The notes beneath the pieces are model-generated. The model saw only the letters and a program-made list of their open reading frames with translations. It ran no database searches and was not told the DNA's origin. From Pseudomonadota bacterium (lineage in GTDB: Bacteria; Pseudomonadota; Gammaproteobacteria; Burkholderiales; Rhodocyclaceae), in assembly GCA_029780075.1 (NCBI GenBank), contig JAKOZI010000085.1, positions 1-64,000 on the forward strand: DNA of 64,000 bases. The letters run 5' to 3'. Of this stretch, positions 17,900 to 27,169 are shown piece by piece. Made by a program: the position numbers and the translations under genes. How positions within the stretch are numbered: position 1 is the stretch's first letter; every line of letters starts with the position of its first letter.

Positions 17900-20467
17900 A
17901 TGTTCGACAACTTGCGAAAGTATGCCGCCGCCTACGCTGTGGCGATCGGTGGAGTTCTCCTGACCTGCCTGTCGTCATGGAACGTACGGCAGGAACTGCA
18001 GACCAGCCACTTCAAGGAGTTCCAGTGGGCAGCCGGTGACCGCATCCAGTCTGTGCGAGCGGTGGTCGACCAGGGCCTGGACGCACTGCTGGAAATTCGG
18101 GGCCTGTTCTACGCGGCGCAGGGAGTCGACGAAAGGGAGTTCCTGGTTTTTACCGATTCGATTCTCAAACGCCGCCCGTATATCGACAGTCTTTTCTGGG
18201 CGCCGCTGCTGACCTCGCCGCGGCAAGCCCTGCCTGGATCGGCACCCGGCAGCATGGCGCGGGCGGCGCCGGTTGCAGGCCAGGCGGAGGCTGCCGGCAC
18301 GTTGCGGGTGCCAGTACTGCTTTCCGCATCGCGTTCGGGAACCGGTCTTGCGCGGGGTGTCGATCTGAACGCGATGCCCGAACTGGCCGCGCTGTTCCAT
18401 AAGGCAAGAGCGAGCGGCAACGTCGCGGTCAGCGGACGCATGGAAATGGCACGACCGGGAAGGGAATCGGCGTTTGTCATCTATGCGGCACTGCCCGTCT
18501 ATGCGCCGGGCGCCACGGGCACTGCCGGAACAACGAAATACCGGGAACCGCTGGGATTCGTGATTGGTGTGTACGACATCGAAGAACTGGTGCATGTGGC
18601 CATCAGCCTGCTTGAGCCGCGCGGCGTCGAAGTACTGGTGCGTGACGATTCGGCGGCCGGTGATGCGCAGTTCCTCCACTTCTACGCCAGCCGCCTGGAG
18701 CCACGCGCTGCGGCAACGGCTAGCGGTCTGATGCCGGAGGGCGACGAGGATCAGCCGCGGATGGTGGTCAGGATTCCCGTCGGCGATCGTAGCTGGACGG
18801 TGACCTGCGTGGCAACCCATACCTTTCGCAGTGCCGAAGTCTTTACCAAGGCCCACTGGTCGGTGCTTCTGGGAGGTATCCTGTTCACGGCGCTGCTCAC
18901 CTTCTACCTGGTGCGCAGTCGCCGCGAGCTGGAAAATCGGATCCAGTTGACGCAGACCATCTACGAGCGCGAAGAGCTGTTTCGCCAGTTGGCGGAAACG
19001 GTCGACGTCGTTTTCTGGGCGACCAACGCTGCTGCGACGCGGCTCGAGTACATCGGCCCGGCGTTTCGCCAGATCGCCGGGCGCGAGGCCAGGCTCGATG
19101 GCGCCGCGCCTTCCCTGATGCTCGACGTCTTCGAAGCCGACGACCGACGCAACCTGATTGCGGCCATCGGCCAGTTGCAGACTGAAGGTGTACGTTTTAC
19201 CGTCGTGCTGCCGGTGGCACGTGCCAGCCAGGGGGTGCGCTGGCTGCGCGTCTGCGGTTTCCCGGTGCGCGAGCCGGGTTGCGAGCTGAGCCGCATCGTT
19301 GGTTTTCTTGAGGACATTACCGATCACAAGCTGGCCGAAGATGCGCTACGCGACTCCGAAGCCAAGTTGCGTACCCTGTTCAACCATTCGCCAGACCTGA
19401 TCTTTACCGTCGATGGCGAGGCCAATATCCTGCTCACCAACCGACCCTTGCCGTATCCTGTCGGCGGCGCCGGCGAAAAGCGATCGGAGCTGATTCTCCC
19501 GCCTGATGTGCGCGGTGGTTACCTGCATAAGCTGCGTCAGGTTTTCGAGAGTGGACGCATCGAGCATTTTCAGTACCGGTCGAGCGACGCCACCTGGTGG
19601 GAAATCCGGATGGTGCCGATCAGTTCGGCGAAGGCGGTAATGGCCGCGATGGTGGTGATTACCGACATCACCGAGAACCGCAAGCTGCAATGGCAGGCCA
19701 TCCGCAGCGCGCGTCTGGCCTCGCTCGGGGTGCTGTCGGCCGGCATCGCGCACGAGATCAACAACCCGAATCACGCCATTCTGGCGAATGCCTCGCTGTT
19801 GACGCGGATCTGGCAGGATGCCTTGCCGATACTCAACGAGTACGAGCACGAGCAGGGCAGCTTCGTGCTTGCCGGCCTGGGCTTCGAGCGGGCACGGCAA
19901 ACCATCGCACGCGGTATGAGCGACATTGGCGAGAACGCCAAACGTATTCAGAAGATCGTCGATAACCTCAAGCACCTGGGCAAGCAGGATCGTGGGCACA
20001 TGGACGAACTGGCCGACGTCGGGAAAATCCTCAATGCCGTGGTGACACTGCTCGATACCCGCATTCACAAACACACCGACGCCTTTTCGCTGGAGTTGCC
20101 GGCGGCGCTGCCGCTGGTCAAGGGCAACGTGCAGCAACTGGAGCAGGTATTCATCAACGTCATCGTCAATGCCCTGGAGTCGTTGCCGGACCGCAGCCGG
20201 TCGGTCAAGGTTTCGGCAAGGGCGGAGACCGCCAGCGGCCGGATCGTCGTGCAGGTCGAGGATCAGGGAAAAGGGATCGCCGAGGACGTCATGGCGCAGA
20301 TCGGCGAACCCTTCTTCACCACCAAGGCGGAAAGCGGTGGCACCGGACTGGGCCTGTCGATTTCGTCGTCGATCGTCGAGAGGCACGGTGGAATATTGCG
20401 CTTCGAGTCGAACAACAATCCCGGCACCACGGTGAGCATAGACCTGCCGGTGAGCACGGAGGAGTGA
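17900..20467 (+). CDS. CHASE/PAS-type sensor histidine kinase
   Basis: MFDNLRKYAAAYAVAIGGVLLTCLSSW...; ALLEIRGLFYAAQGVDEREF CHASE-like; PAS; LASLGVLSAGIAHEINNPNHAILANASLL; VQVEDQGKGI...GEPFFTTKAESGGTGLGLSIS. Confidence 0.92.
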   Translation: MFDNLRKYAAAYAVAIGGVLLTCLSSWNVRQELQTSHFKEFQWAAGDRIQSVRAVVDQGLDALLEIRGLFYAAQGVDEREFLVFTDSILKRRPYIDSLFWAPLLTSPRQALPGSAPGSMARAAPVAGQAEAAGTLRVPVLLSASRSGTGLARGVDLNAMPELAALFHKARASGNVAVSGRMEMARPGRESAFVIYAALPVYAPGATGTAGTTKYREPLGFVIGVYDIEELVHVAISLLEPRGVEVLVRDDSAAGDAQFLHFYASRLEPRAAATASGLMPEGDEDQPRMVVRIPVGDRSWTVTCVATHTFRSAEVFTKAHWSVLLGGILFTALLTFYLVRSRRELENRIQLTQTIYEREELFRQLAETVDVVFWATNAAATRLEYIGPAFRQIAGREARLDGAAPSLMLDVFEADDRRNLIAAIGQLQTEGVRFTVVLPVARASQGVRWLRVCGFPVREPGCELSRIVGFLEDITDHKLAEDALRDSEAKLRTLFNHSPDLIFTVDGEANILLTNRPLPYPVGGAGEKRSELILPPDVRGGYLHKLRQVFESGRIEHFQYRSSDATWWEIRMVPISSAKAVMAAMVVITDITENRKLQWQAIRSARLASLGVLSAGIAHEINNPNHAILANASLLTRIWQDALPILNEYEHEQGSFVLAGLGFERARQTIARGMSDIGENAKRIQKIVDNLKHLGKQDRGHMDELADVGKILNAVVTLLDTRIHKHTDAFSLELPAALPLVKGNVQQLEQVFINVIVNALESLPDRSRSVKVSARAETASGRIVVQVEDQGKGIAEDVMAQIGEPFFTTKAESGGTGLGLSISSSIVERHGGILRFESNNNPGTTVSIDLPVSTEE

Positions 20468-21898
20468 ATGAAAGAGAAGTCGTTTGCCAGCCTTCCCGTT
20501 TTTCTTGTCGATGATGAGGAGTCGGTCCTGCATGCCACAGCCGCGGTACTGCACAGCGCCGGGGTGGCCAACATCCAGATGGTGGGCGATAGCCGCGACC
20601 TGTTGCCGGCACTCGAGCGGCAGCAGGCCAGCGCGGTGCTCCTGGATCTCTTCATGCCGCACATCACCGGCAACAAACTGCTGCCGGACATCGTCCATCT
20701 CTATCCGGAGGTACCGGTGATCGTCATGACGGCTGCCCAGGATGTCGAAACCGCCGTCCGCAGCATGAAGGAGGGGGCCTTCGATTATCTCGTCAAGCCG
20801 GTTGAAGAAAGCCGGCTGGTAGCCAGCGTTCGGCACGCGCTCGAGGTCCATTCGTTGCGGCGACAGATGGGCGTGCTGAAACATTATCTGCTCTCCGACT
20901 GCCTGCAGAACAACGAGGCCTTTGCCGGCATCGTCACCAACAGCCGCAAGATGCGGGCGCTGTTCCAGTACCTCGAAGCGGTGGCCGTCTCCGCCGAGCC
21001 GGTGCTGATCTCCGGCGAGACGGGCGCCGGCAAGGAAATGTTCGCGCACGCCCTGCACAAACTCAGCGGCCTGACCGGACAGTTCGTGCAGGTCAATGTC
21101 GCCGGGCTCGACGACACCCTTTTTTCGGACACCCTGTTCGGTCACAAGAAGGGGGCCTTCACCGGCGCCGATCAGTCGCGCGCTGGTTTGATTGCCCAGG
21201 CCGGCGGCGGCACCTTGTTCCTGGACGAAATCGGCGACCTGTCGATGGCCTCGCAGGTCAAACTGCTGCGCCTGCTCCAGGAACACATGTATTTTCCGCT
21301 GGGCTCCGATGTCGCCCGCCCCAGCGATGCGCGCGTGGTCTGCGCGACCAACTGCAATCTGGCGCAGATGATGCGGCAGAGTCAGTTTCGCTCCGACCTA
21401 TTCTTCCGTCTCTCGGTGCACCAGATCGAAGTGCCGCCGCTACGCCAGCACAAGGAGGATATCCCGCTGCTGCTGCAACACTTTCTCGACGAGGCCGCGG
21501 CGTCGATCGGCAAGCCGGCTCCCGAACCTTCGAACGAACTGATCACGCTGCTCTCGAACTATCATTTTCCCGGCAATGTTCGCGAGCTGCGGGCGATGGT
21601 GTTCAACGCCATGGCCCTGCATCGGGGAGGGGCGGTACTGGCCATGGACAGTTTCCGTCAGGCCATCCAGAAGCAGCAGAAGGCGACTGCGGATTACCCG
21701 GCGGCAGAGCCCTCCGACGGGCTGCCAGTGGTCATCCCGGGACGCTTTCCGACACTCGACGAAGTGGAAGAGGCGCTGGTCATGGAGGCCCTCAAGCGGG
21801 CAAAGGGCAATCAGGGCGTTGCCGCAACGCTGCTTGGACTGTCGCGTCCAGCACTCAACCGACGCCTGGCGCGTCGAGCCATGCATTCGGAGCCCTGA
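20468..21898 (+). CDS. Sigma-54-dependent response regulator (NtrC family)
   Basis: Receiver VFLVDDEESVLHATAAVL...VLLDLFMPHITGNKL; AAA+ ISGETGAGKEMFAHALH, GAFTGADQ, GGTLFLDEIGDLS, FRSDLFFRLSVHQIEVPPLRQHKEDIPLL; C-terminal Fis-like HTH. Confidence 0.95.
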   Translation: MKEKSFASLPVFLVDDEESVLHATAAVLHSAGVANIQMVGDSRDLLPALERQQASAVLLDLFMPHITGNKLLPDIVHLYPEVPVIVMTAAQDVETAVRSMKEGAFDYLVKPVEESRLVASVRHALEVHSLRRQMGVLKHYLLSDCLQNNEAFAGIVTNSRKMRALFQYLEAVAVSAEPVLISGETGAGKEMFAHALHKLSGLTGQFVQVNVAGLDDTLFSDTLFGHKKGAFTGADQSRAGLIAQAGGGTLFLDEIGDLSMASQVKLLRLLQEHMYFPLGSDVARPSDARVVCATNCNLAQMMRQSQFRSDLFFRLSVHQIEVPPLRQHKEDIPLLLQHFLDEAAASIGKPAPEPSNELITLLSNYHFPGNVRELRAMVFNAMALHRGGAVLAMDSFRQAIQKQQKATADYPAAEPSDGLPVVIPGRFPTLDEVEEALVMEALKRAKGNQGVAATLLGLSRPALNRRLARRAMHSEP

Positions 21899-21995
21899 GC
21901 CGGGGAAGTTTCCAGAATTGGCGAGCACGACTTAATTTCAGACACCCGTCGTGGGCACAACTCGTCTGCTCCGACGCATACCTTTGCTGGGTCGG

Positions 21996-22014
21996 CCTTG
22001 CCGCGGTGGCAAGG
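21996..22014. repeat. Inverted repeat CCTTGCC-gcggt-GGCAAGG downstream of response regulator
   Basis: Perfect 7-bp arms; no clear U-tract, so terminator status uncertain. Confidence 0.5.
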
Positions 22015-22233
22015 TTGAGCAGCCAGCGTCGCACCGGGTGTTACGTTTCGACGCTTTGAATGAAATCCAGTGCATCTATGTAACTTATTGCCATAATTAA
22101 TAAAAAGATACATTTATAAAACATTGGTATTTTGTGGTGTGCATTTTGTAACACCCCTTCAGAAGCCCGCGAGTACTTCAAAATCCGGATTTAACCTGTT
22201 GTATTTTCAACATTATAAAAAATTCCCTGGTTG

Positions 22234-22249
22234 CGGCACGAATATTGCT
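22234..22249 (+). promoter_or_regulatory. Candidate sigma-54 promoter (-24/-12)
   Basis: CGGCACGAATATTGCT: GG-N10-GC spacing, near match to TGGCACG-N4-TTGCW, in an AT-rich intergenic region directly after the sigma-54 activator gene. Confidence 0.72.
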
Positions 22250-22595
22250 ATCGAGATTTAGCTAAACGTCGCTGGACGCGTCGCTACTTGTTGTCGATGA
22301 CCGCCGTCTGCGTTTGGCGACAGCAAGAGTCAGTCTGATATCTGGGGGGATGTCATTTGGGAGCACAACACGAACTGGACGGTACTTTGCTGCCCGACGC
22401 CGCTTGGCGAACGGTGGCGCGTCGTCGTGCTCCCGGAATCTCTCGGTTGCTGCAAGTTACGGCAAGGAGGGTCAACAGTACGCGAATACGAATCCAGGCA
22501 TATGGCCAGTCGCAACCCGGCTGGCGCACTTCGCGGCATAGACATTCCTCAAACCACCGCGCTTCAATACACGACAACCACCACAGGGCCGCTGC

Positions 22596-23636
22596 ATGAG
22601 CACACTACTGATATTGACGATAATAACTGTCGCCATCGTCCTTTTTTTCGACTACACCAACGGCTTTCATGATGCCGCGAACATCGTGGCGACGATTATC
22701 GCTTCGCGTGCGATGACCCCTGTGCAGGCAGTGATCATCGTCGGCACTTTCGAGTTTCTCGGCCCCTTGCTGGGCGGTACGGCGGTCGCCAACACCATCG
22801 GCAAGTTCGTCACCCTGGGAGACGTCCAGGCCGTCCTCTCGCTGGCCATCCTGATCAGCGGGCTGATGGGAGCCATTGTCTGGAATCTGGCTACCTGGTA
22901 TTTCGGTATCCCGTCTTCGTCGTCGCACGCGCTGGTGGGGGGGTTGATCGGCGCGGTGGTCGTTTCTGCCGGCGTGGACAATGTCGTCTGGGGTTTCTCG
23001 CAAATGATGCACGGCCAGTTGACCGGTATCATGAAGGTGTTGGCCAGTCTGGTTCTGTCCCCAATCATCGGTTTCTGGGCCGGTTTCCTGATGTTGCGCT
23101 TGCTGCACATCGCTTTGTTCACCGCCAAGCCGTCGGCCAATACCGGGCTACGCTATGCGCAGTTCGTCACCGCCGCCGGGCTGGCTTTTTCGCACGGCGC
23201 CAACGACGCCCAAAAGAGTATGGGCATGCTGACCCTTGCGCTGCTGCTGGGCGGCTTCATCCCGAGTTTTGAAGTTCCCTTCTGGGTCATGCTGGCGTGT
23301 GCCGCGGCGATTACCCTGGGGATTCTCTCCGGTGGATGGCGTATCGTTCGCACCCTCGGCTTCGCGATCTACCGCGTTCGCCCGATTCACGCCCTCAGTT
23401 CGCAACTGACCTCGGCGATCGTCATCATGACCGCGTCAGTGATCGGCGCGCCTGTGTCGACCACCCACGTCGTCGCGACCTCCATCATGGGCATCGGCTC
23501 TTCTGAGCGACCGAAAGCCGTTCGCTGGAAAAAGGCCAAGGACATTGCCATCACCTGGCTGATCACCATTCCCGGCTCGGCCCTGGTTGCCATTCAGACA
23601 TTCGCTCTCGTCAATCTCTTTATCGGAAAGGTCTAA
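22596..23636 (+). CDS. PiT family inorganic phosphate transporter
   Basis: DYTNGFHDAANIVATIIASRAMTPVQAV...FGIPSSSSHALVGGLIGA...FSHGANDAQKSMGMLTL...APVSTTHVVATSIMG. Confidence 0.95.
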   Translation: MSTLLILTIITVAIVLFFDYTNGFHDAANIVATIIASRAMTPVQAVIIVGTFEFLGPLLGGTAVANTIGKFVTLGDVQAVLSLAILISGLMGAIVWNLATWYFGIPSSSSHALVGGLIGAVVVSAGVDNVVWGFSQMMHGQLTGIMKVLASLVLSPIIGFWAGFLMLRLLHIALFTAKPSANTGLRYAQFVTAAGLAFSHGANDAQKSMGMLTLALLLGGFIPSFEVPFWVMLACAAAITLGILSGGWRIVRTLGFAIYRVRPIHALSSQLTSAIVIMTASVIGAPVSTTHVVATSIMGIGSSERPKAVRWKKAKDIAITWLITIPGSALVAIQTFALVNLFIGKV

Positions 23637-23638
23637 AC

Positions 23639-24292
23639 ATGTCCGCAAGCACCGCTTCACCCTCAATCACTCGCCGGATCCTGCATCGGGTTTTTCCGAA
23701 AGTACCCAACTTCTTCGCACTGCTGGCAGAACAAAGCGCTCAAGTAGGGGTTAGCGCCGGTCTGCTCGTGGAATACATGGGCTCCGGGAGCTCCGAGGTT
23801 GCCAAGAGGGTCATTGACGCCGAGCACGAGGGCGACCGCCTCAAGGTTCGCAATCTGACGCTGCTCAACGAAGCGTTCTCGACACCGATCGACCGCGAAG
23901 ACCTGCACCGCGCGATCATCAATCTCGACGAGATCATCAACAGTTGCAAGACGGTCGTTGCCGAAATGGACGCCAACGTGCTGGCCCTGAAAGCCGACAA
24001 ATATTGCCTGGAAATGGCGGTGTGCCTGAAAGACGGCGCTGAGGCGGTGGCCGCAGGTTATGGTCGCCTGGGGAGCGATCCGAAACTCGGACGTGCCGAC
24101 GCCGAGAAGTCCGACAAGGCGGTGCGCAACCTGACCAGAACCCATCGCCGCGCGCTCGCGGAGCTGTTCAACGATACCGATTTCCAGAACATCTTCCGTC
24201 GCAAGGAAATCTACGGCCAGCTCCTGCGTGCAGGCGATCGTCTGAACGTCTGCAACAGCACGCTGCTCGACATCGTCGTCAAACTCTGCTGA
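23639..24292 (+). CDS. DUF47 family (PhoU-like) protein, Pit accessory
   Basis: FFALLAEQSAQVGVSAGLLVEYM...VIDAEHEGDRLKVRNLTLLNEAFSTPIDREDLHRAIINLDEIIN; directly follows PiT gene. Confidence 0.92.
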   Translation: MSASTASPSITRRILHRVFPKVPNFFALLAEQSAQVGVSAGLLVEYMGSGSSEVAKRVIDAEHEGDRLKVRNLTLLNEAFSTPIDREDLHRAIINLDEIINSCKTVVAEMDANVLALKADKYCLEMAVCLKDGAEAVAAGYGRLGSDPKLGRADAEKSDKAVRNLTRTHRRALAELFNDTDFQNIFRRKEIYGQLLRAGDRLNVCNSTLLDIVVKLC

Positions 24293-24357
24293 GCAGCGCG
24301 TAACCTTCTTCGCTGGCCGGCTTCTGCCTGGAGTCCGGCCGGCGGGGCATGCTGAAG

Positions 24358-24402
24358 GGCGCCTCACCCACTCCGTTGCGAGTGCGTGAGGCGCCTTTTT
24401 TT
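24358..24402 (+). terminator. Rho-independent terminator after PiT-DUF47 operon
   Basis: GGCGCCTCACcCACTC-cgttgc-GAGTGcGTGAGGCGCC followed by TTTTTTT. Confidence 0.93.
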
Positions 24403-24788
24403 CGACCATCGCCGGCGCGCTTCGATCGGCCCCTCAACCATACGGCGAACACCGCGCAACCGGCTTGCGCCCCGCGCGTTATCCCTGCCCCCTTCCGTTA
24501 CCTGACGCCGGGTTCGATCTCGGCAAGCGTCTGGCAAGCGCTCTGGCACGCAACATCAGGATTGACTCTGGGAGGATCATTCCGCCCGGCAGGTGTAACG
24601 TTTTTGTCCCCCACCAAAAGCCTGGGTTGAGATTCAACAGACTGTTTTTTTTATACAAAATGAATTCCCGGCGGGCTCTACGGTGTGCCGCACATCCGTT
24701 TTGTTGCACCCGCTCCGAACTGGAAGAGGTTTTCACACCAGTGCCTGCAGCCTTGATTTTCCGGAGGAATTTTTATAGTCAAGAGGGA

Positions 24789-24804
24789 TGGCATGGCTTG
24801 TGCT
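24789..24804 (+). promoter_or_regulatory. Weak candidate sigma-54 promoter upstream of CYTH-CHAD gene
   Basis: TGGCATGGCTTGTGCT: GG-N10-GC with one mismatch in each box; about 106 nt upstream of the ATG at 24910. Confidence 0.35.
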
Positions 24805-24909
24805 TGAACTGGCAATATAAATGTCCCGTCGGCTGGGTTCGCTATTGATGGCTGTCCGGGGCAATTTGATGCTGATGTGGTGTCAGTTCATTTCTCAGGA
24901 GCTAGTCAG

Positions 24910-26388
24910 ATGGGTGTCGAAAACGAACTCAATCTCTCACTTACGCCCGGAGTGGCGAGCCGGCTGGTCAAGCACCCCCTGCTGACCGATGCCAAGCCAA
25001 TTCGCCAGCGGGTCATCAATACCTACTACGACACCCCGGACCAGCGCCTACGGCGGGAACGCGTCGTGGTTCGCTACCGCAAGAAGGGTTCGACCTGGCT
25101 GTCTTCGGTACGGCGGATGACGGTGTCGGAGGGCAGGCACACGGAACCCAGCGAGTGGGAAACGGTTGTTGCACCGGGTAAACTCGATTTCTCGCATGTC
25201 GCTGACGGAACGCTGCGGGAATGGCTGGAGTCACTGCGCGACGAGTTGCGGCCGGCGTTTACGACCAGTTTCACTCGCAATGCCTGGCTGCTCGAACCGC
25301 GCGACGGGGTGCGCATCGAAGTCGCACTGGATCGCGGCTGGATAGAAGCCGACGGGCGGCGGCAGCCGATCTGCGAGGTCGGACTCGAATTGCTGTCGGG
25401 CGGCGTGGCTGATCTGTTTTCCGCGGCGGGGGACCTGCAGACCGATTTGTCCCTGCACCCGGAAACCACCAGCAAGTTTCAGCGCGGCTACAGCGTTCTG
25501 GCAGATGAATCGTTGCAGCCGGTCAAGGCACTCCCCATCGCGACCACAGCCGAAATGACGGACATGGCCGGTTTTCGCGCTATTGCACTGGCCTGTCTCA
25601 AGCATCTGCAAAGCAATGAGCAAGGGCTTTGCGAGAGCGACAATCCTGAATTCGTGCACCAGGCACGCGTTGCGATCCGTCGGCTGCGATCCGCGATTCG
25701 TGTCTGGAAACCGCGCTTGCCAGCGGAATTTGTGGCCAGCTTCGATCCGCGCTGGCAGGCCCTGGCCAGGCAACTTGGCGAAACACGCAATTGGGATGTG
25801 TTTCTTGCAGAGACCCTGCCGGCGGTCGTCGTTGCCTTTCCAGAAGGTGTCGAAGTCGGTCGTCTGTCGCACTACGCCGTGCGGCGTTGTGCGATCAATC
25901 GTGCGGCGGCACGCAGTACCCTCAAGTCGGCAGACTATTCGCGCCTGCTGCTCGAATTCACTGCCGCCGTGCTGGCTCTGCCCGAAGTTGCAGCGCGTCC
26001 GCTCGGGACCTTTGCCCCGCGTCGTCTCGACAAACGTGCCAAGCAGGTCAGACAGTTGGCGGGCGAGGCTCTGGCCAGCGATGCGCCTGCCCGCCATCGC
26101 TTGCGCGTGGCCTATAAGCGTCTGCGCTACGCCCTTGAATTCTTCGCTCCACTCTTCCCTGCCGACCGGTTGCGTGCCTACCACGTGTCTGCCAGCAATC
26201 TGCAGGAAATGCTCGGTCGCCTCAACGATCTTGCCGTGGCCGGCGAGTTGATCAAAGAAGCGCTTCCAGGGGAACAAGGGGAAGTAATTCAATACTGGCT
26301 GGAAGGGCAGACGGAGCGGCTGTTGCCGGAACTTGGCGGCTTGCTGGAAGACTTCGGTCGTCAGGCAGTGCCCTGGAAGGCAGTCTGA
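24910..26388 (+). CDS. CYTH and CHAD domain-containing protein
   Basis: MGVENELNLSLTPG...RQRVINTYYDTPDQRLRRERVVVRYRKKG (CYTH); FVHQARVAIRRLRSAIRVWKPRLP...HRLRVAYKRLRYALEFFAPLF (CHAD). Confidence 0.92.
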   Translation: MGVENELNLSLTPGVASRLVKHPLLTDAKPIRQRVINTYYDTPDQRLRRERVVVRYRKKGSTWLSSVRRMTVSEGRHTEPSEWETVVAPGKLDFSHVADGTLREWLESLRDELRPAFTTSFTRNAWLLEPRDGVRIEVALDRGWIEADGRRQPICEVGLELLSGGVADLFSAAGDLQTDLSLHPETTSKFQRGYSVLADESLQPVKALPIATTAEMTDMAGFRAIALACLKHLQSNEQGLCESDNPEFVHQARVAIRRLRSAIRVWKPRLPAEFVASFDPRWQALARQLGETRNWDVFLAETLPAVVVAFPEGVEVGRLSHYAVRRCAINRAAARSTLKSADYSRLLLEFTAAVLALPEVAARPLGTFAPRRLDKRAKQVRQLAGEALASDAPARHRLRVAYKRLRYALEFFAPLFPADRLRAYHVSASNLQEMLGRLNDLAVAGELIKEALPGEQGEVIQYWLEGQTERLLPELGGLLEDFGRQAVPWKAV

Positions 26389-26404
26389 TCGTCACTGCAG
26401 CACT

Positions 26405-26430
26405 GTTGTGGGAGCCTGCCGGCAGGCGTA
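26405..26430. repeat. REP-like palindrome
   Basis: tgttGTGGGAGCCTGCCGGCAGGCgta; perfect 14-bp palindrome GCCTGCCGGCAGGC (26414-26427) preceded by GTGGGA as in REP sequences. Confidence 0.4.
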
Positions 26431-26509
26431 ACCCGGCCGAGCTCCGTGCTGTCGACCCAGCGTTCGACCATTTCATTGCCGCTCCAACCTCCCTCCCGGA
26501 AACCTGCCC

Positions 26510-26986
26510 ATGTCCCGTAAAGCGAAGACTTTGACCCTCACTGCGGAGCAACGCCGCCAACTGAAGCAGATAGACGAGAGCGGCAGCGACTGGCGGGAGC
26601 GTCGCCGAGCGCGGACGGTGCTTCTACTCGGCGAGGGAAGGTCGGTTGCGAGAGTAGCGGTAGAGCAGAGTATTCACAAGGAAACCGTAGCCTGTCACCG
26701 GGATGCCTGGCTGGCAAGGAGCTTTGAAGGATTACGCGACCTGCCGCGTAGCGGCGCGCCTCGCAAGCTGTCCGAAACCCATAGGCAATTGCTATGCATC
26801 TGGGTACAGGAAGGTACCTGTACGGCCCCTCAGTTGAGAACACGATTATCGGCGGAGCACGGCGTGCAAGTGTCGCTGTGGCTGGTGCAGAGTGCCTTGA
26901 AGGAGCAGGGTCAGGTCTGGAAAACGAATCCGCACGAGCGGGCACGCCGGAAGCAACCCACTTCTCCGACGCCCATGCCGGAATAG
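26510..26986 (+). pseudogene. IS630-like transposase N-terminal (HTH) fragment without DDE domain
   Basis: LTAEQRRQLKQIDESGSDWRERRRARTVLLLGEGRSVARVAVEQSIHKETVACHRDAWLARSFEGLRDLPRSGAPRKLSE is IS630-type HTH; no DDE catalytic segment follows in any frame. Confidence 0.6.
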
Positions 26987-27071
26987 AGGAAAGCAGCCAG
27001 GCTGCAGGCCCCAAGCCTCGCGAAATCAAGCGCCCGGAGTGGACCCAGGCTGATCGCGCTCACTTTCGGGC

Positions 27072-27135
27072 AGGTCATGGGGTTAGGTCAGAGGGTCTAG
27101 GTCATAGAGTAGGTCATAGAGGTCATAGGGTCAGT
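27072..27135. repeat. Imperfect short tandem repeat of GGTCATAG(AG)-type units
   Basis: aggtcatggggttaggtcagagggtctaggtcatagagtaggtcatagaggtcatagggtca immediately upstream of the RAYT pseudogene. Confidence 0.7.
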
Positions 27136-27169
27136 TCTAACATTCCAGCATTTCTGTTACACTCCACAG

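Noticed and set aside
22314-22541. 75-aa plus-strand ORF in the PiT leader
   Set aside because: No family resemblance and overlapping ORFs in other frames; kept only as part of the unexplained leader.
27072-27135. Considered as a CRISPR-like array
   Set aside because: Units are short, irregular and lack unique spacers or cas genes.
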